Assembly (NCBI GenBank): GCA_004193285.1
Contig: SECP01000024.1
Span: 1-64,000, forward strand
Length of the DNA stretch: 64,000 nt
Direction of reading: 5' to 3'
DNA from: Myxococcales bacterium
GTDB taxonomy: Bacteria > Myxococcota_A > Polyangia > Polyangiales > Polyangiaceae
Both the position numbers and the translations under genes were made by a program. The notes under the pieces were generated by a model that saw nothing but the letters and a program-made list of their open reading frames with translations, searched no databases and had not been told where the DNA came from. Shown here in pieces: positions 23,522-32,764 of this stretch (positions are counted from its first letter, which is position 1; each line of letters begins with the position of its first letter).

Positions 23522-26476
23522 ATGAAAAAGCTCGATCTCATTGCCCGTCCTATCTCCGCTCTGCGCCGCCGGTCGCTCGGTAGCCTCGCCCTACTCATCG
23601 GCACCGCCCTGCCCGCGGGGTCGGCGCTGTCCGGCTGCACCGTGGAGCAAGCCGAGGCCGACGCCGGGCTCGCAGAGCTCGCGCAGCCGCTCACTGGAAC
23701 GGACCTGACGCCCACGCTCCCCGCCAATGTCTCGAATCTGCGCGGGACGGCCGTGGGCGCCGAGGGCATCAATGCCGTTTACGACAACAACGCGTCGACG
23801 AAGCTGCTCCTTTACGGGCGCCGCAACGACTGGATTCAGTATCAGATGACTCGGCCGAGCGTGGTGACGAACTACGATTTGACCTCGGCCAATGACGAGC
23901 CCGGTCGCGATCCGAAGACTTGGGCGCTGGAGGGGTCGAACGACGGGGTGGGTTGGAAGGTGTTGGACAGCCGAGTCGACCAGGTATTCAGCGGGCGAGG
24001 GCAGACGCGCTCGTTTTCTTTCGCGAACACGACCGCGTACTTGTTTTATCGACTCAATATCAGTGCGAACAACGGCAAGGACGACCTCCAGCTCGCAGAG
24101 CTCCGCATCGGCGGTTCGCAGCCGGCCGGCACGGTCCCTGGCATACCGAGCACCGTAACGGCCACCGCGAACGCGAATGCCATCACGGTGACCTGGTCGG
24201 CCGCGACCAACGCGACCAGTTACATTCTGCAGCGTATCTCCGACAACGGTCAGGGGAGCATCGAGATCCCGACCAGTGGCACCAGCTTCACGGACACGCA
24301 GCTGGCGCCCGGGACGACCTACCTCTACCAGGTGCAAGCGGTGCGCGACGGCCTCCGCGGTTTCCCGTCGACGCGAGGCCGCGCCCGGACCGCGGCGCCG
24401 GCGGGCGGCCTGAAAGATGTCACGGCGCTGACCACGTTCGCGCCGACCAGCCAGTACGCCGGATACCCGAACGAAGAGGTCAGCAAGCTCACGGACAATA
24501 ACCCGTACACCAAGTACTTCACCCCCTACGCGAGCGCGTGGGTTCGACTGCAAACGGCGCCGAACTCGGTGGTGACTCAATACTCGCTCACTTCCGCCAA
24601 TGATAACCCCGTCCGTGACCCGAAGAAGTGGAAGCTCGAAGGCTCGCCCGATGGCAGCACCTGGACGACCCTGGATACGCGTGCCGATCAGTCGTTCACC
24701 GACCGGTTTCAGAAGCGCGTGTACACGTGTAATCCCAACTCTTTGCCGTTCACGCACTACCGGCTAACGATCGAGCCTGCTCTAGGCGAGGGCACCGTTC
24801 AACTCGCCGAGTGGCGTCTGCTCGGCGCCACGAGCGCGAACCTGGCCGCACCGGTCGCCCCCTCCGGGCTGGTCGCGACCGCGCTGACCGGCAACCAGAT
24901 CCACTTGAGCTGGACGGACAACGCCGGCCAGCTGAACCCTGAATCGCACTACCGTATCGAACGCGCCACGAACAGCAGCTTCACGGCCAACCTCGTCACC
25001 AAGACCACTGGCGCCAATAGCACACAGTTTAACGCCTCCGCGCTCGCCGAGAACACCACTTACTTCTTCCGCGTGTCCGCGGTGAACGCGATGGGCGCCT
25101 CAGCCGTCGTCGGCCCAGTGAGCGCGGCCACCCCGAGCAATGCGCCGCCTGAGTCGTTCGTGGAGACCGGTTGGTACGACTTCGGCTCGGGCGGCCACAA
25201 CCGCACCGTTTACCGCACCTATCAAGACTCCCACGTCGCCATCTACTACGACCAGTACGTCACGAATCGCGCCAACGCCACCTGGCTCAACCCGATCATG
25301 AGTCAGGCCTGGCAGTACATCAAGGCGAACTATGGGCACTTCAGCGACCCCATCCTCTACGTGATCGGCAACCAGGCGAACGTACCGGGTACTGAAGGCT
25401 GGTTCGGGGGTGGCGGGGTACAGTACGCCTACTACAACGCTCCCTACTACCGGAACATCGCGTTCGTGGGCGCCGGCGATTGGACTATCCCTGACTACAC
25501 TTGGGGTCTTCACGCGCTCACCCATGAAATCGGGCACCTCGTGGAGAGTAACAACAACGCGGTGAGCGGCAGCCCGAGCTTCGGCGTTTGGGGCGACAGT
25601 AAATGGGCCGAGATTTTCCAGTATGACGTCCACCTGAACGTCGCGGCCATTCCGAGCGGCATCGCCGCGCAAACGGCGCAGAACTTCATGAACGCCCCCG
25701 ATCAATACGGCCGGTTCTGGTTCCGCGATTGGTACCTGCCCATCTACAACGGTCAGCTCGGCAACACGGCGGCGAGTCAGAAGGGCGTGGCGGTTCTGTC
25801 GCGCTACTTCCAGCTCCTCGCAGAACACCTGCCGCAAATCGATAGCCGCTTCGACCCGCGTTCGGTGAACCTGGGCGAGCTCGTACACTTTTACTCAGGT
25901 GCGGCAGGCGTCAACCTCGAGAGTCAGGCCAAAATCGCGTTCCGCTGGACTCCCGAAGCGGAGCTGCAGTTCGCCAAAGCTCAGGTGGACTTCCCAGCTG
26001 TGACGGCGCTGTACCAAGGAGGCAGCTGCACGCCGGAAACGAACGCGGCGTTCTGCGGGCGCATCGCAGCCACCTGCGGCAGCGTTACGGCGGCAGACAA
26101 TTGTGGCACGCAGCGCACCGTGTCCTCGTGCGGCACGTGTACGGCTCCTCAGACCTGCGGGGGCGGCGGTACCCCCAACGCGTGCGGTGAAAGCGTGAGT
26201 AATACGCCGTGCGCAGGCTTGTGCTCGAACCCCGTGGTGTTCAGCTCGAGCTTCCCCTCGGGCAACCTGGGAATGAGCGCCACCTGCCACGAGACCACCT
26301 CCAACCTGCAGGGCTTCAACTGCGGGAACTTCGCGCCGGGGCGGACCTTCCGCGTAAATAACGTGCTTGCGACCTGCAACTACAATAACCAGCCACTGCC
26401 AGCCAAACGCAACGGCGGGTATTGCTTTCAGGCCAGCGCGGGCGACTACGCCTGGGCCAGCGCCACGACCTTCTAA
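23522..26476 (+). CDS. Large secreted lipoprotein: discoidin and FN3 domains with a zincin peptidase
   Basis: A 984-residue surface or secreted protein. The signal peptide ends in SALSGC (lipobox, Cys39). Then come a discoidin/F5-8 type C-like domain (about 55-200), FN3 (about 208-290), a second discoidin-like domain (about 300-440) and another FN3 (about 447-535). Next is a metallopeptidase-like region (about 545-830) with the zinc motif HEIGH at 668-672 in HALTHEIGHLVES. A Cys-rich linker (about 850-905) and a final 80-residue Cys-containing domain complete it. Discoidin and FN3 suggest binding to glycans or matrix. A predatory or matrix-degrading role fits a myxobacterium but is inference. 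The repeated domains look like internal duplications. Confidence 0.85.
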   Translation: MKKLDLIARPISALRRRSLGSLALLIGTALPAGSALSGCTVEQAEADAGLAELAQPLTGTDLTPTLPANVSNLRGTAVGAEGINAVYDNNASTKLLLYGRRNDWIQYQMTRPSVVTNYDLTSANDEPGRDPKTWALEGSNDGVGWKVLDSRVDQVFSGRGQTRSFSFANTTAYLFYRLNISANNGKDDLQLAELRIGGSQPAGTVPGIPSTVTATANANAITVTWSAATNATSYILQRISDNGQGSIEIPTSGTSFTDTQLAPGTTYLYQVQAVRDGLRGFPSTRGRARTAAPAGGLKDVTALTTFAPTSQYAGYPNEEVSKLTDNNPYTKYFTPYASAWVRLQTAPNSVVTQYSLTSANDNPVRDPKKWKLEGSPDGSTWTTLDTRADQSFTDRFQKRVYTCNPNSLPFTHYRLTIEPALGEGTVQLAEWRLLGATSANLAAPVAPSGLVATALTGNQIHLSWTDNAGQLNPESHYRIERATNSSFTANLVTKTTGANSTQFNASALAENTTYFFRVSAVNAMGASAVVGPVSAATPSNAPPESFVETGWYDFGSGGHNRTVYRTYQDSHVAIYYDQYVTNRANATWLNPIMSQAWQYIKANYGHFSDPILYVIGNQANVPGTEGWFGGGGVQYAYYNAPYYRNIAFVGAGDWTIPDYTWGLHALTHEIGHLVESNNNAVSGSPSFGVWGDSKWAEIFQYDVHLNVAAIPSGIAAQTAQNFMNAPDQYGRFWFRDWYLPIYNGQLGNTAASQKGVAVLSRYFQLLAEHLPQIDSRFDPRSVNLGELVHFYSGAAGVNLESQAKIAFRWTPEAELQFAKAQVDFPAVTALYQGGSCTPETNAAFCGRIAATCGSVTAADNCGTQRTVSSCGTCTAPQTCGGGGTPNACGESVSNTPCAGLCSNPVVFSSSFPSGNLGMSATCHETTSNLQGFNCGNFAPGRTFRVNNVLATCNYNNQPLPAKRNGGYCFQASAGDYAWASATTF

Positions 26477-26611
26477 GTCGATGCGAGGCGTCGGCGGGGC
26501 GGGCCACCGCGCCCCGCCGAGAACGCTGCACGCGCCGCGTTCGCGAGCCCCAGGATCGAGCCATGGCGGTTCGGTCCAGCAGGCTGCGCTACGGGCGGCG
26601 CAGTCGTGGGC

Positions 26612-27244
26612 CTACCAGCATTTGCCGACCAACGTTTCCACCTCCTCCGACCGCTCGCAACGCGCAGGCGGAGGCACATAATTGCTCAGACTCGTGCACG
26701 CTCGTTGTATGGCGCTGCCGTCATCGCGGTAGTGTTTGGTCAGACAACGGACGTAGTCCTCGAACCCGGGCACGTCCCCCATGCCTTCTTCAAGGCAAAC
26801 GCGCGACGTTCCGGGCCGCCCCAGCACCGAGACATCCGTCTCTGCGGCGGCACAGAGCTCGACGCGGCCAGGGTCGTCCGGCGTCTTTTCAGGCGATAGG
26901 CCGCAGCGGCAAAGCACCTAGGCTTTGGCTAGCCCGACACTTCGTCCCAACGCTAAGAGCTCTGTGCCGCTCGTGGCATCGATGGTCGCGTCGTCCGTTT
27001 CGAGCGGCGCGAGGAGCTCCTTCTCGCGCTCACTCGGGTGTGGGATGGTGGTGCTTGAGTCGCTGTCCGCGCCGGCTCCCCCGGAGCTGTCGTGGCCACC
27101 TTTCACTGGAGCGCCGCCCGAGGCTGTCGTCGCCATACCCGCCGCACCGGCGCCGCCCGTGTCCTCACCCGAGGCGGCGCGTCCCAGGCAGGCCGTAAGC
27201 GCGAGCGATAGAGCGCATGGTAACCGCAGGCGACTCAACACCAC
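26612..27244 (-). pseudogene. Cys-rich lipoprotein gene interrupted by one in-frame TAG
   Basis: Two open stretches in the same frame are separated only by TAG at 26918-26920. The first (27244-26918) has a signal peptide and lipobox (LSLALTACLG, Cys19), then a Gly/Ala/Ser-rich linker. The second begins with GTG at 26917 and encodes about 100 residues with eight Cys (CRCGLSPEKT ... VCLEEGMGD ... VRCLTKHYRDD ... ACTSLSNY). It carries no signal of its own, so it reads as the missing folded domain. Most likely a nonsense mutation; readthrough, a downstream restart at GTG or a base-call error are alternatives. Confidence 0.65.
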
Positions 27245-28068
27245 GGCTCGAATCTCTGCCCATCAAGGGCCGGCGTCAAGCGCAGCGCCAGGTGCGCGGG
27301 CACTGTTCGTGCGTTTACCGGCGTCGGCTGTGCGCGCCAGGGCAACCACTGCCAGCCGCCTTGGAGCATGCGGTCCTGGCCCCACCGCGACCGGTCGCCT
27401 TTGCTGCTGACTGCGAGATGGGATCGGAGTCGCAACGACGATCTCGAATGCTTCCGGGCTTCGCGCGGGCCGCCCGTTTGCACCTGCGTCCGCCCCAGAA
27501 GCTTCTGCAATCGAGCCGCATTTCGGCAGCCCCCCAGACGCCGCAAGGACTAAGCTGTTCGTCGTGATGCGTGCATTGAAGCCGATCATGAAGGCTGTCG
27601 CGCCAGCAATTGGGCCCTTCGGCAAGAGCCCGCGACGCACAAGGTGCGGGTGAAGCTCAGCGCTGCTTGACTACCTCGTCCAGGCAAGCTTCTCCGCCGC
27701 GCCGTAGCGGGCGCTATCACGTGCTCGTCATCGCGTTGCTCTATGCGCTGGTAATCCCCGTTGCTCGCGTCGATCAGCGAGACCTCCGGGGCGGTGGTGG
27801 CAACTGGATCGCGCTCGATCTGCGCGGATTGTACGTCGCCGCCTACCTCGTTGCGGTCGGATTCGTGACCGCCCTCGTACTGCTTCACCTCAACGTGAAG
27901 CGGAGGCGTCGGCCCTTCAGCTTCGGACTGCTGCTGGGCTGTCTCGTGGGTGGATGCAAGCCAAGAGCCGGCGGGTGGCCACGCCGTGCGCCGCATCCCG
28001 CTTCGCCAATCAGAAACGAAGGGCTCACCGATTGGGGACGAGTCCTGGACCGGGCTCAGTGGTCCCTA
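27245..28068. other. Region without an intact gene (about 820 bp)
   Basis: No complete gene is supported. On the plus strand from about 27610 one frame encodes a basic head and two hydrophobic helices (YHVLVIALLYALVIPVARVD at about 27715-27775; LYVAAYLVAVGFVTALVLLH at about 27829-27890), then FSFGLLLGCLVGG. It looks like part of a small membrane protein, but the frame runs without a stop into antisense of the transglutaminase gene, so the real end is lost or the signal is chance. Confidence 0.35.
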
Positions 28069-28929
28069 TCACTGCTGAGGCGTCACCCACACGCCTACGT
28101 CGAGGGTCGACCCGGGAGGACCGATGAAGGAGCCTTCGATAGGCGGGACGGACTCGGGCAGCCTCGCGACTGCGACCGCGATGTGATCGGTGCCGACGAC
28201 CAGCCCGGTGGTGGGGTCGAAGCCCTTCCAGCCCACACCGGGCAAGAAGACTTCTGCCCACGCGTGGGTTGCCCCGTAGTTGGCAGACGAGGGCGGAGTG
28301 TTCAGGTAACCGCTAGCGAAACGGGCGGCCAGCCCGAACTGACGCGCCGCCTCCATGAAGAGGAAGGCCCAGTCGCGGCAGGAGCCAGTGCCGAGCGCGA
28401 GGGTTTCGGTGGGAGTCTGCACACCGGGCTCTTCGCGCACTCGATACGACAGCGACTGATGGATGTGTGCATTGAGAAGTTGCAGCAGCGTGAAGGTCTG
28501 GATGGGTTTTCCCGCCGGCCAGAGCTCGCTGACCCAGCTCGCGAGCGCGGCGTGCTCGCTCCCGCTCTGAACCTCCCCCGCCATATACGGTGCCAGCACG
28601 GCCGCGTCTTCGAGCGCGTATGTAAACGGGTAGTCTGCGGCCCGGTCCGCCAGCAGGAAGTCGAACGGCGCCTGGTTGTATTGCTGAACGATGACGCGGC
28701 TCTCGATCATGAGCTGTTGGGCGGGGAGCTCGAAAGTCGCGATCGCGACCGAGTTGTCTTCCACGTCGCGACTCCAGCGGATAGCGGACGCGGGCGTCGT
28801 GCGCACGTCAACCGACTCCACGCGCAGGTCATGGCCCTCCCTCGGACGCAGCCGCAAGCTATGAGGTCCGAGCTGCACGGCGGTCGTGAAGTTGTAGTAC
28901 GTGCGGTGGAGAATCTCGTAGCGCTGCAT
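28069..28929 (-). CDS. Transglutaminase-like protein
   Basis: A 286-residue protein with the bacterial transglutaminase N-terminal beta-domain (MQRYEILHRTYYNFTTAVQLGPHSLRLRPR) and a core papain-like domain. The triad is intact: Cys184 (GTGSCRDWA), His222 (THAWAEVF) and Asp238 (GFDPTTG). No signal peptide, so it is cytoplasmic. Homologues act as proteases or amidases more often than as cross-linkers. The start at 28929 fits the family; an upstream Met adds 34 Arg-rich residues and was rejected. Confidence 0.9.
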   Translation of the reverse strand: MQRYEILHRTYYNFTTAVQLGPHSLRLRPREGHDLRVESVDVRTTPASAIRWSRDVEDNSVAIATFELPAQQLMIESRVIVQQYNQAPFDFLLADRAADYPFTYALEDAAVLAPYMAGEVQSGSEHAALASWVSELWPAGKPIQTFTLLQLLNAHIHQSLSYRVREEPGVQTPTETLALGTGSCRDWAFLFMEAARQFGLAARFASGYLNTPPSSANYGATHAWAEVFLPGVGWKGFDPTTGLVVGTDHIAVAVARLPESVPPIEGSFIGPPGSTLDVGVWVTPQQ

Positions 28930-29085
28930 CTTGTTGCGCGCCCAGCATACTCCCCAAACGTCACGGGCCCGTCGCGATGGCTTCGCGCAGGCATTCCGCC
29001 GGGGCTTTGACGCTAAGCGCCTGCGTTTCAAGGCGGCGAGCCTGAGTTGACGGAGAGGGTGTCGTCGGCGAGCTCGTGAGTTGAG

Positions 29086-30993
29086 CTAGGGCTCCGAGGC
29101 CTCATCGAGAGCTCTACGGACGCGGTGCAGCAGCTCTTCGGCGTGGAATGGCTTTTCGAGGAGCACCGCGCCGGGGGGCAAGAGCTGCCGGTAGCGATCG
29201 TCGGCATAGCCGCTCGAGAAGAGGACGCGCAGTCCCGGGCGCAGGTGACGTAGTTGCTCCCAGGTCTCGGGTCCGCCCAGGCCCGGCATCACGACGTCCA
29301 AGAGCACGAGGTGTACCGGTTCGGTCCCATTGCGGAGCAGCGCGATCGCCTCGAGCCCGGTCGCGGCCGCGATCGTGCGATAGCCCGCGCGCTGAAGGAT
29401 TTGCACGACCGCGCTGCGAACCTGATCTTCGTCCTCGGCTAGTAGGATGGTTTCCTCGCCCCGCGGCGGCAGCGGCTCCAGCTTGTTGCCGACCGTCTGA
29501 GCCAGTCGCCCGTGGGCGGGCCAGTAGACCTTGAACGTCGTGCCCGCGCCGGGCTCGCTGTACAGGTGAACCATGCCGTCGTGCTGCTGCACGATGCCGT
29601 ACACGGTCGAGAGCCCTAGGCCCGTGCCTTGGTGGGCTCCCTTGGTGGTAAAAAACGGCTCGAACGCGCGCTCGCGTACCTGCTCGGTCATGCCCAGGCC
29701 GGTGTCGGTGACGCTCATGAGAACGTAGCGCCCCGGCTTGGCCCACGGGTGGGCCTCGCAATACTGCGAGTTGATCAGCACATTTTCGGTCTCGATGGAG
29801 AGCTTACCGCCGCGCACCATCGCGTCTCGAGCGTTGACGCACAGGTTGACGATGACCTGCTCCAACTGACCCGCGTCCGCGCTGATTGACGGCAGGTTGT
29901 GACCCGGAATCAGCTCGATGCTGATGTTCTCGGGCAGCAGGCGCCGTAGCATCTTCATCAATCCCTGAACGCGCTCGTTCAGATCGACGGGCACGGGGCG
30001 CAGCGGCTGGCGTCTGCTGAAAGCGAGCAGCTGCTTGGTCAAATCTGCGGCGCGCTGAGCGGCGGCTTCTATCTCGGCCAAGTGCTCGGCGACCTCGGGT
30101 GCTTCCAACGTGAGCTCCTGTGCCAAACCGGTGTTGGCCATGATGGCGAGGAGCAAATTGTTGAAGTCGTGGGCGACGCCGCCCGCGAGCTGACCGACCG
30201 CCTCCATTTTTTGTGCGTGGCGCAGCTGCGCTTCGGTCGCGCGGTGGTCGGTCACGTCCCGCGCCACCGCGTAGACGTCCCCCGTGATGGGGTCGACGAT
30301 GGCGCGCCACGAAAAGACGCGGTATTCGCCGTCTTTGCGGCGGTAGCGGTTCTCGAAGTTGCTGACCGGCGTGCCGCTGCGGACGACCGCGTAGCCATCG
30401 AGGGTCGGGCCGCGGTCCTCCGGGTGGACGAGCTCGATGAAGGGAGTGCCAATCAGCTCCGCGACTTCGCAGCCGAGCGTCTGCCCAAACGCAGGATTTG
30501 CTCGCTTGAAGAGGCCTTCGGGGGTCATGACGGCTAGCAAGTCGAGCGACAACGAGAAGAAGCGATCGCGGTCTGCGTGCGCGCGCCGCTGCTCGGTGAC
30601 GTCGCTCGAGATCGCGATCAAGCCGATGATCTGGTCGCCGCTACGGATCGGTGCGACCCGCACGTCCCAGAACAGAACGTTTCCGTCGTTTCGGTACAGC
30701 ATCTCGAGACGAGTGCCGATGCCCGTCGCCAGCACCTCCTCATACATCTCGCGCGCCCGGTCGCGGACGTCCGGAGGAGCCAAATCGAGAACGCTCGTAC
30801 CGATGAGGCCGTCGCGCGTGAGCCCCGGCGTGGTCCAATTGAGGTAGCGCACCGTCAAGGTGCGGTCGATGACGCCGATCACGTCGATCGCGCTGCCTGT
30901 GATTCCGTCGAGGGCCGCTAGCCCCGCCCCAGCCAGCCAGCGCGACAACGCGTCGCCGCCCTCGACTCCATCCTCGGACATTGCCACCAGCAT
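29086..30993 (-). CDS. Hybrid sensor histidine kinase (PAS-PAS-HisKA-HATPase-REC)
   Basis: A 635-residue cytoplasmic kinase. Two PAS domains (about 25-135 and 140-250) lie before a HisKA dimerisation helix with phospho-acceptor His275 (GGVAHDFNNLL). The ATPase domain has NARDAM, DTGLGM and GTGLGLS boxes. A receiver domain follows with Asp566 (LLDVVMP). No membrane segment, so the signal is probably internal (redox, oxygen or small ligand). No output regulator is adjacent. ATG at 30981 is an equally possible start. Confidence 0.93.
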   Translation of the reverse strand: MLVAMSEDGVEGGDALSRWLAGAGLAALDGITGSAIDVIGVIDRTLTVRYLNWTTPGLTRDGLIGTSVLDLAPPDVRDRAREMYEEVLATGIGTRLEMLYRNDGNVLFWDVRVAPIRSGDQIIGLIAISSDVTEQRRAHADRDRFFSLSLDLLAVMTPEGLFKRANPAFGQTLGCEVAELIGTPFIELVHPEDRGPTLDGYAVVRSGTPVSNFENRYRRKDGEYRVFSWRAIVDPITGDVYAVARDVTDHRATEAQLRHAQKMEAVGQLAGGVAHDFNNLLLAIMANTGLAQELTLEAPEVAEHLAEIEAAAQRAADLTKQLLAFSRRQPLRPVPVDLNERVQGLMKMLRRLLPENISIELIPGHNLPSISADAGQLEQVIVNLCVNARDAMVRGGKLSIETENVLINSQYCEAHPWAKPGRYVLMSVTDTGLGMTEQVRERAFEPFFTTKGAHQGTGLGLSTVYGIVQQHDGMVHLYSEPGAGTTFKVYWPAHGRLAQTVGNKLEPLPPRGEETILLAEDEDQVRSAVVQILQRAGYRTIAAATGLEAIALLRNGTEPVHLVLLDVVMPGLGGPETWEQLRHLRPGLRVLFSSGYADDRYRQLLPPGAVLLEKPFHAEELLHRVRRALDEASEP

Positions 30994-31369
30994 GTACGGG
31001 CGCCGTGCGAAATGAAAGCCTAGCGTGCAAAGTCGGATAGAACCAAGGCCCCAGCCGCTCCGGGCTGAGCCGCGCCAGCTGATGGGGGTGCCGTTTTTTC
31101 GACCCTGGGGCTGCCGAAGCGCAGCTTGATTCGCACAAGGTGTCGGGGCGGCGCCGGGCCGCGCTGGCTGGCCCGTGAGCTAGCGAGGCTGATTCGGAGG
31201 GGCGGGACGCCGCGGGTACTGCGCGCGCGTCCGTACGCTGCGCACGACGTCCGTTGGTGGCTGTGCAGAGCTCCCGGCGGCCGTGGTCCTGCGTGGATTC
31301 CGCCAAGCCTACGACGCGCTGCACGCGTTTGTTCGAGACAGGCCCGTCTGCTTCTTGTACTCGCAAAGC
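30994..31369. other. Intergenic region, about 375 bp
   Basis: Lies between the divergent hybrid kinase and DUF1993 genes. No ORF has a protein-like composition and I see no RNA or terminator. It should hold both promoters, but no consensus is clear. Confidence 0.5.
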
Positions 31370-31852
31370 ATGATGCAAGCCTTCGATGTTTCTGCCGGCG
31401 TATTCGTGCGCGGGCTCAGCAACCTGAAGACGCTCCTCACGAAGGGTGAGGCGCACGGAACGAAGGTCACGGCCTCCTTGGTGGAGGGGATGCAGGACCT
31501 GGCCACGCAGGTGCATTGGGTGAGCGAGGGCTCGAAGGCTGCGCTCGACCGCGTGATCGCCGGCTCCTTGGCGCCCGCGGCCCCGCCCTCGGGCGCGATG
31601 ACGTTCGCCGACCTGCATGCGAGCATCGACGGCGCGATTTCGTATCTCGAAGCCATCGACCCCGCCGCCCTCGAAGCCGGTTTCGAGCGAGCGATCGAGC
31701 TGCCGGTGCGCGGTGGCACGAAATCTTACCGCGGCGATCGGTTCTTGCTCGAATTCGCGCTCCCCAACTTCTTCTTCCACCTGACGCTCGTGTACGCGAT
31801 CCTGCGCAAGGAGGGGGTGCCACTGGAGAAGGGCGACTTCATGGGTCGATAG
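31370..31852 (+). CDS. DUF1993 family protein
   Basis: A 160-residue protein of the DUF1993 family, distantly related to DinB-like four-helix proteins. MQAFDVSAGVFVRGLSNLKTLLTKGEAHG resembles the usual family N-terminus, and the C-terminal part has FFFHLTLVYAILRKEGVPLEKGDFMG, the conserved family ending. I start at the first of two adjacent ATGs (31370); the frame continues upstream without family resemblance. Function unknown. Confidence 0.8.
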   Translation: MMQAFDVSAGVFVRGLSNLKTLLTKGEAHGTKVTASLVEGMQDLATQVHWVSEGSKAALDRVIAGSLAPAAPPSGAMTFADLHASIDGAISYLEAIDPAALEAGFERAIELPVRGGTKSYRGDRFLLEFALPNFFFHLTLVYAILRKEGVPLEKGDFMGR

Positions 31853-31867
31853 CGGTTCCGGATCTCC

Positions 31868-32764
31868 TCAGAATGAAGCACGGAGCTGGAGTCCGCCGGC
31901 GACCGTGGTGCCTCCCAGGGCTCCGCCGAGCGGCGCTTGGAGGAGCGCCGAGAGGGCAAGGTGCTGGCCAAGGTCGAAGTCGACGTGACCGGCCGCTAGT
32001 AGCTGAAGCGACGGGGCGTGGTCTTCCGCCGGCGGCCGGGCCAGCGCGGTCAGTCGCGGTGCGACTCCGACGGAGAGCCAGGGTAGGCAGCGTAGCCGAG
32101 CGTCCAGACCGAACACCGGAACGAAGGCGACCGAGCGAGCTTCACTGTCCTCTGGTAGGTTCGCGTTCGAGACGCGGAAAAGCAGCGGTAACGCGAACAA
32201 TGCGGCGAGCTTCCAACGGGGACTCTGCAGCACGAGGCGGCCTGCAGGCGTCACCGGCAGCGCCCCGGGAGTGTACAGGGCAGGCTCACTGAAACCTTCG
32301 AGCGCGTCGGCCAGACGCAGCGCTCGCTGGGAGAGATGAGCGGAGTCGTGCTCGGCCACGGGCGCACCGATGGCCAGGCGAGTTTCGAGCGAGAGACGCC
32401 ACCCGTCACGCTGCAACCAGGGTTGCTCGAAGGTCGCGTCGATCTCAGGGTTGGCCCACGCCGCTTCCGCATACAGCGCGCCCGCGGGTTGCTCGACGCG
32501 CATCAGCACGAGCGGTGCACGCAAACCGAGCTGCAAGCGATCCGAAAACCGGTAGCGTGCCGCCGCCAGCAATATCCCACCGTACCCGCTCGTCTCCGGG
32601 AACGCCCTCGTGAAGTACGGAGCCGTGCTTTGGCCCACGCGACCTTCGAGCGTGACCTCGAGCGCAGGCGGTTTGGCGTGCGCCCTGGGCGCGGCGAACG
32701 ATAGCATCATCGCGAGCAACAAGCCCGCAGGCAGCGAGCGTTGCCTCATAGCGAACCGATCCAT
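31868..32764 (-). CDS. Exported beta-barrel-like protein
   Basis: A 298-residue protein with signal peptide (MRQRSLPAGLLLAMMLSFAAPRAHA-K, cleavage after about residue 30). The mature part is made of amphipathic strands (YRFSDRLQLGLRAPLVLMRV, RWKLAALFALPLLFRVS, CLPWLSVGVAPRLTALAR) and ends in TTVAGGLQLRASF, with a terminal Phe as in outer-membrane barrels. The first 19 bp overlap the diheme lipoprotein gene, so the two form an operon and may form an outer-membrane electron-transfer pair. Confidence 0.75.
   Translation of the reverse strand: MDRFAMRQRSLPAGLLLAMMLSFAAPRAHAKPPALEVTLEGRVGQSTAPYFTRAFPETSGYGGILLAAARYRFSDRLQLGLRAPLVLMRVEQPAGALYAEAAWANPEIDATFEQPWLQRDGWRLSLETRLAIGAPVAEHDSAHLSQRALRLADALEGFSEPALYTPGALPVTPAGRLVLQSPRWKLAALFALPLLFRVSNANLPEDSEARSVAFVPVFGLDARLRCLPWLSVGVAPRLTALARPPAEDHAPSLQLLAAGHVDFDLGQHLALSALLQAPLGGALGGTTVAGGLQLRASF

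Noticed and set aside
27610..29010. 466-residue plus-strand gene
   Set aside because: Beyond about 28000 it is antisense to the transglutaminase; only the first part has possible membrane helices, noted under the intergenic region.
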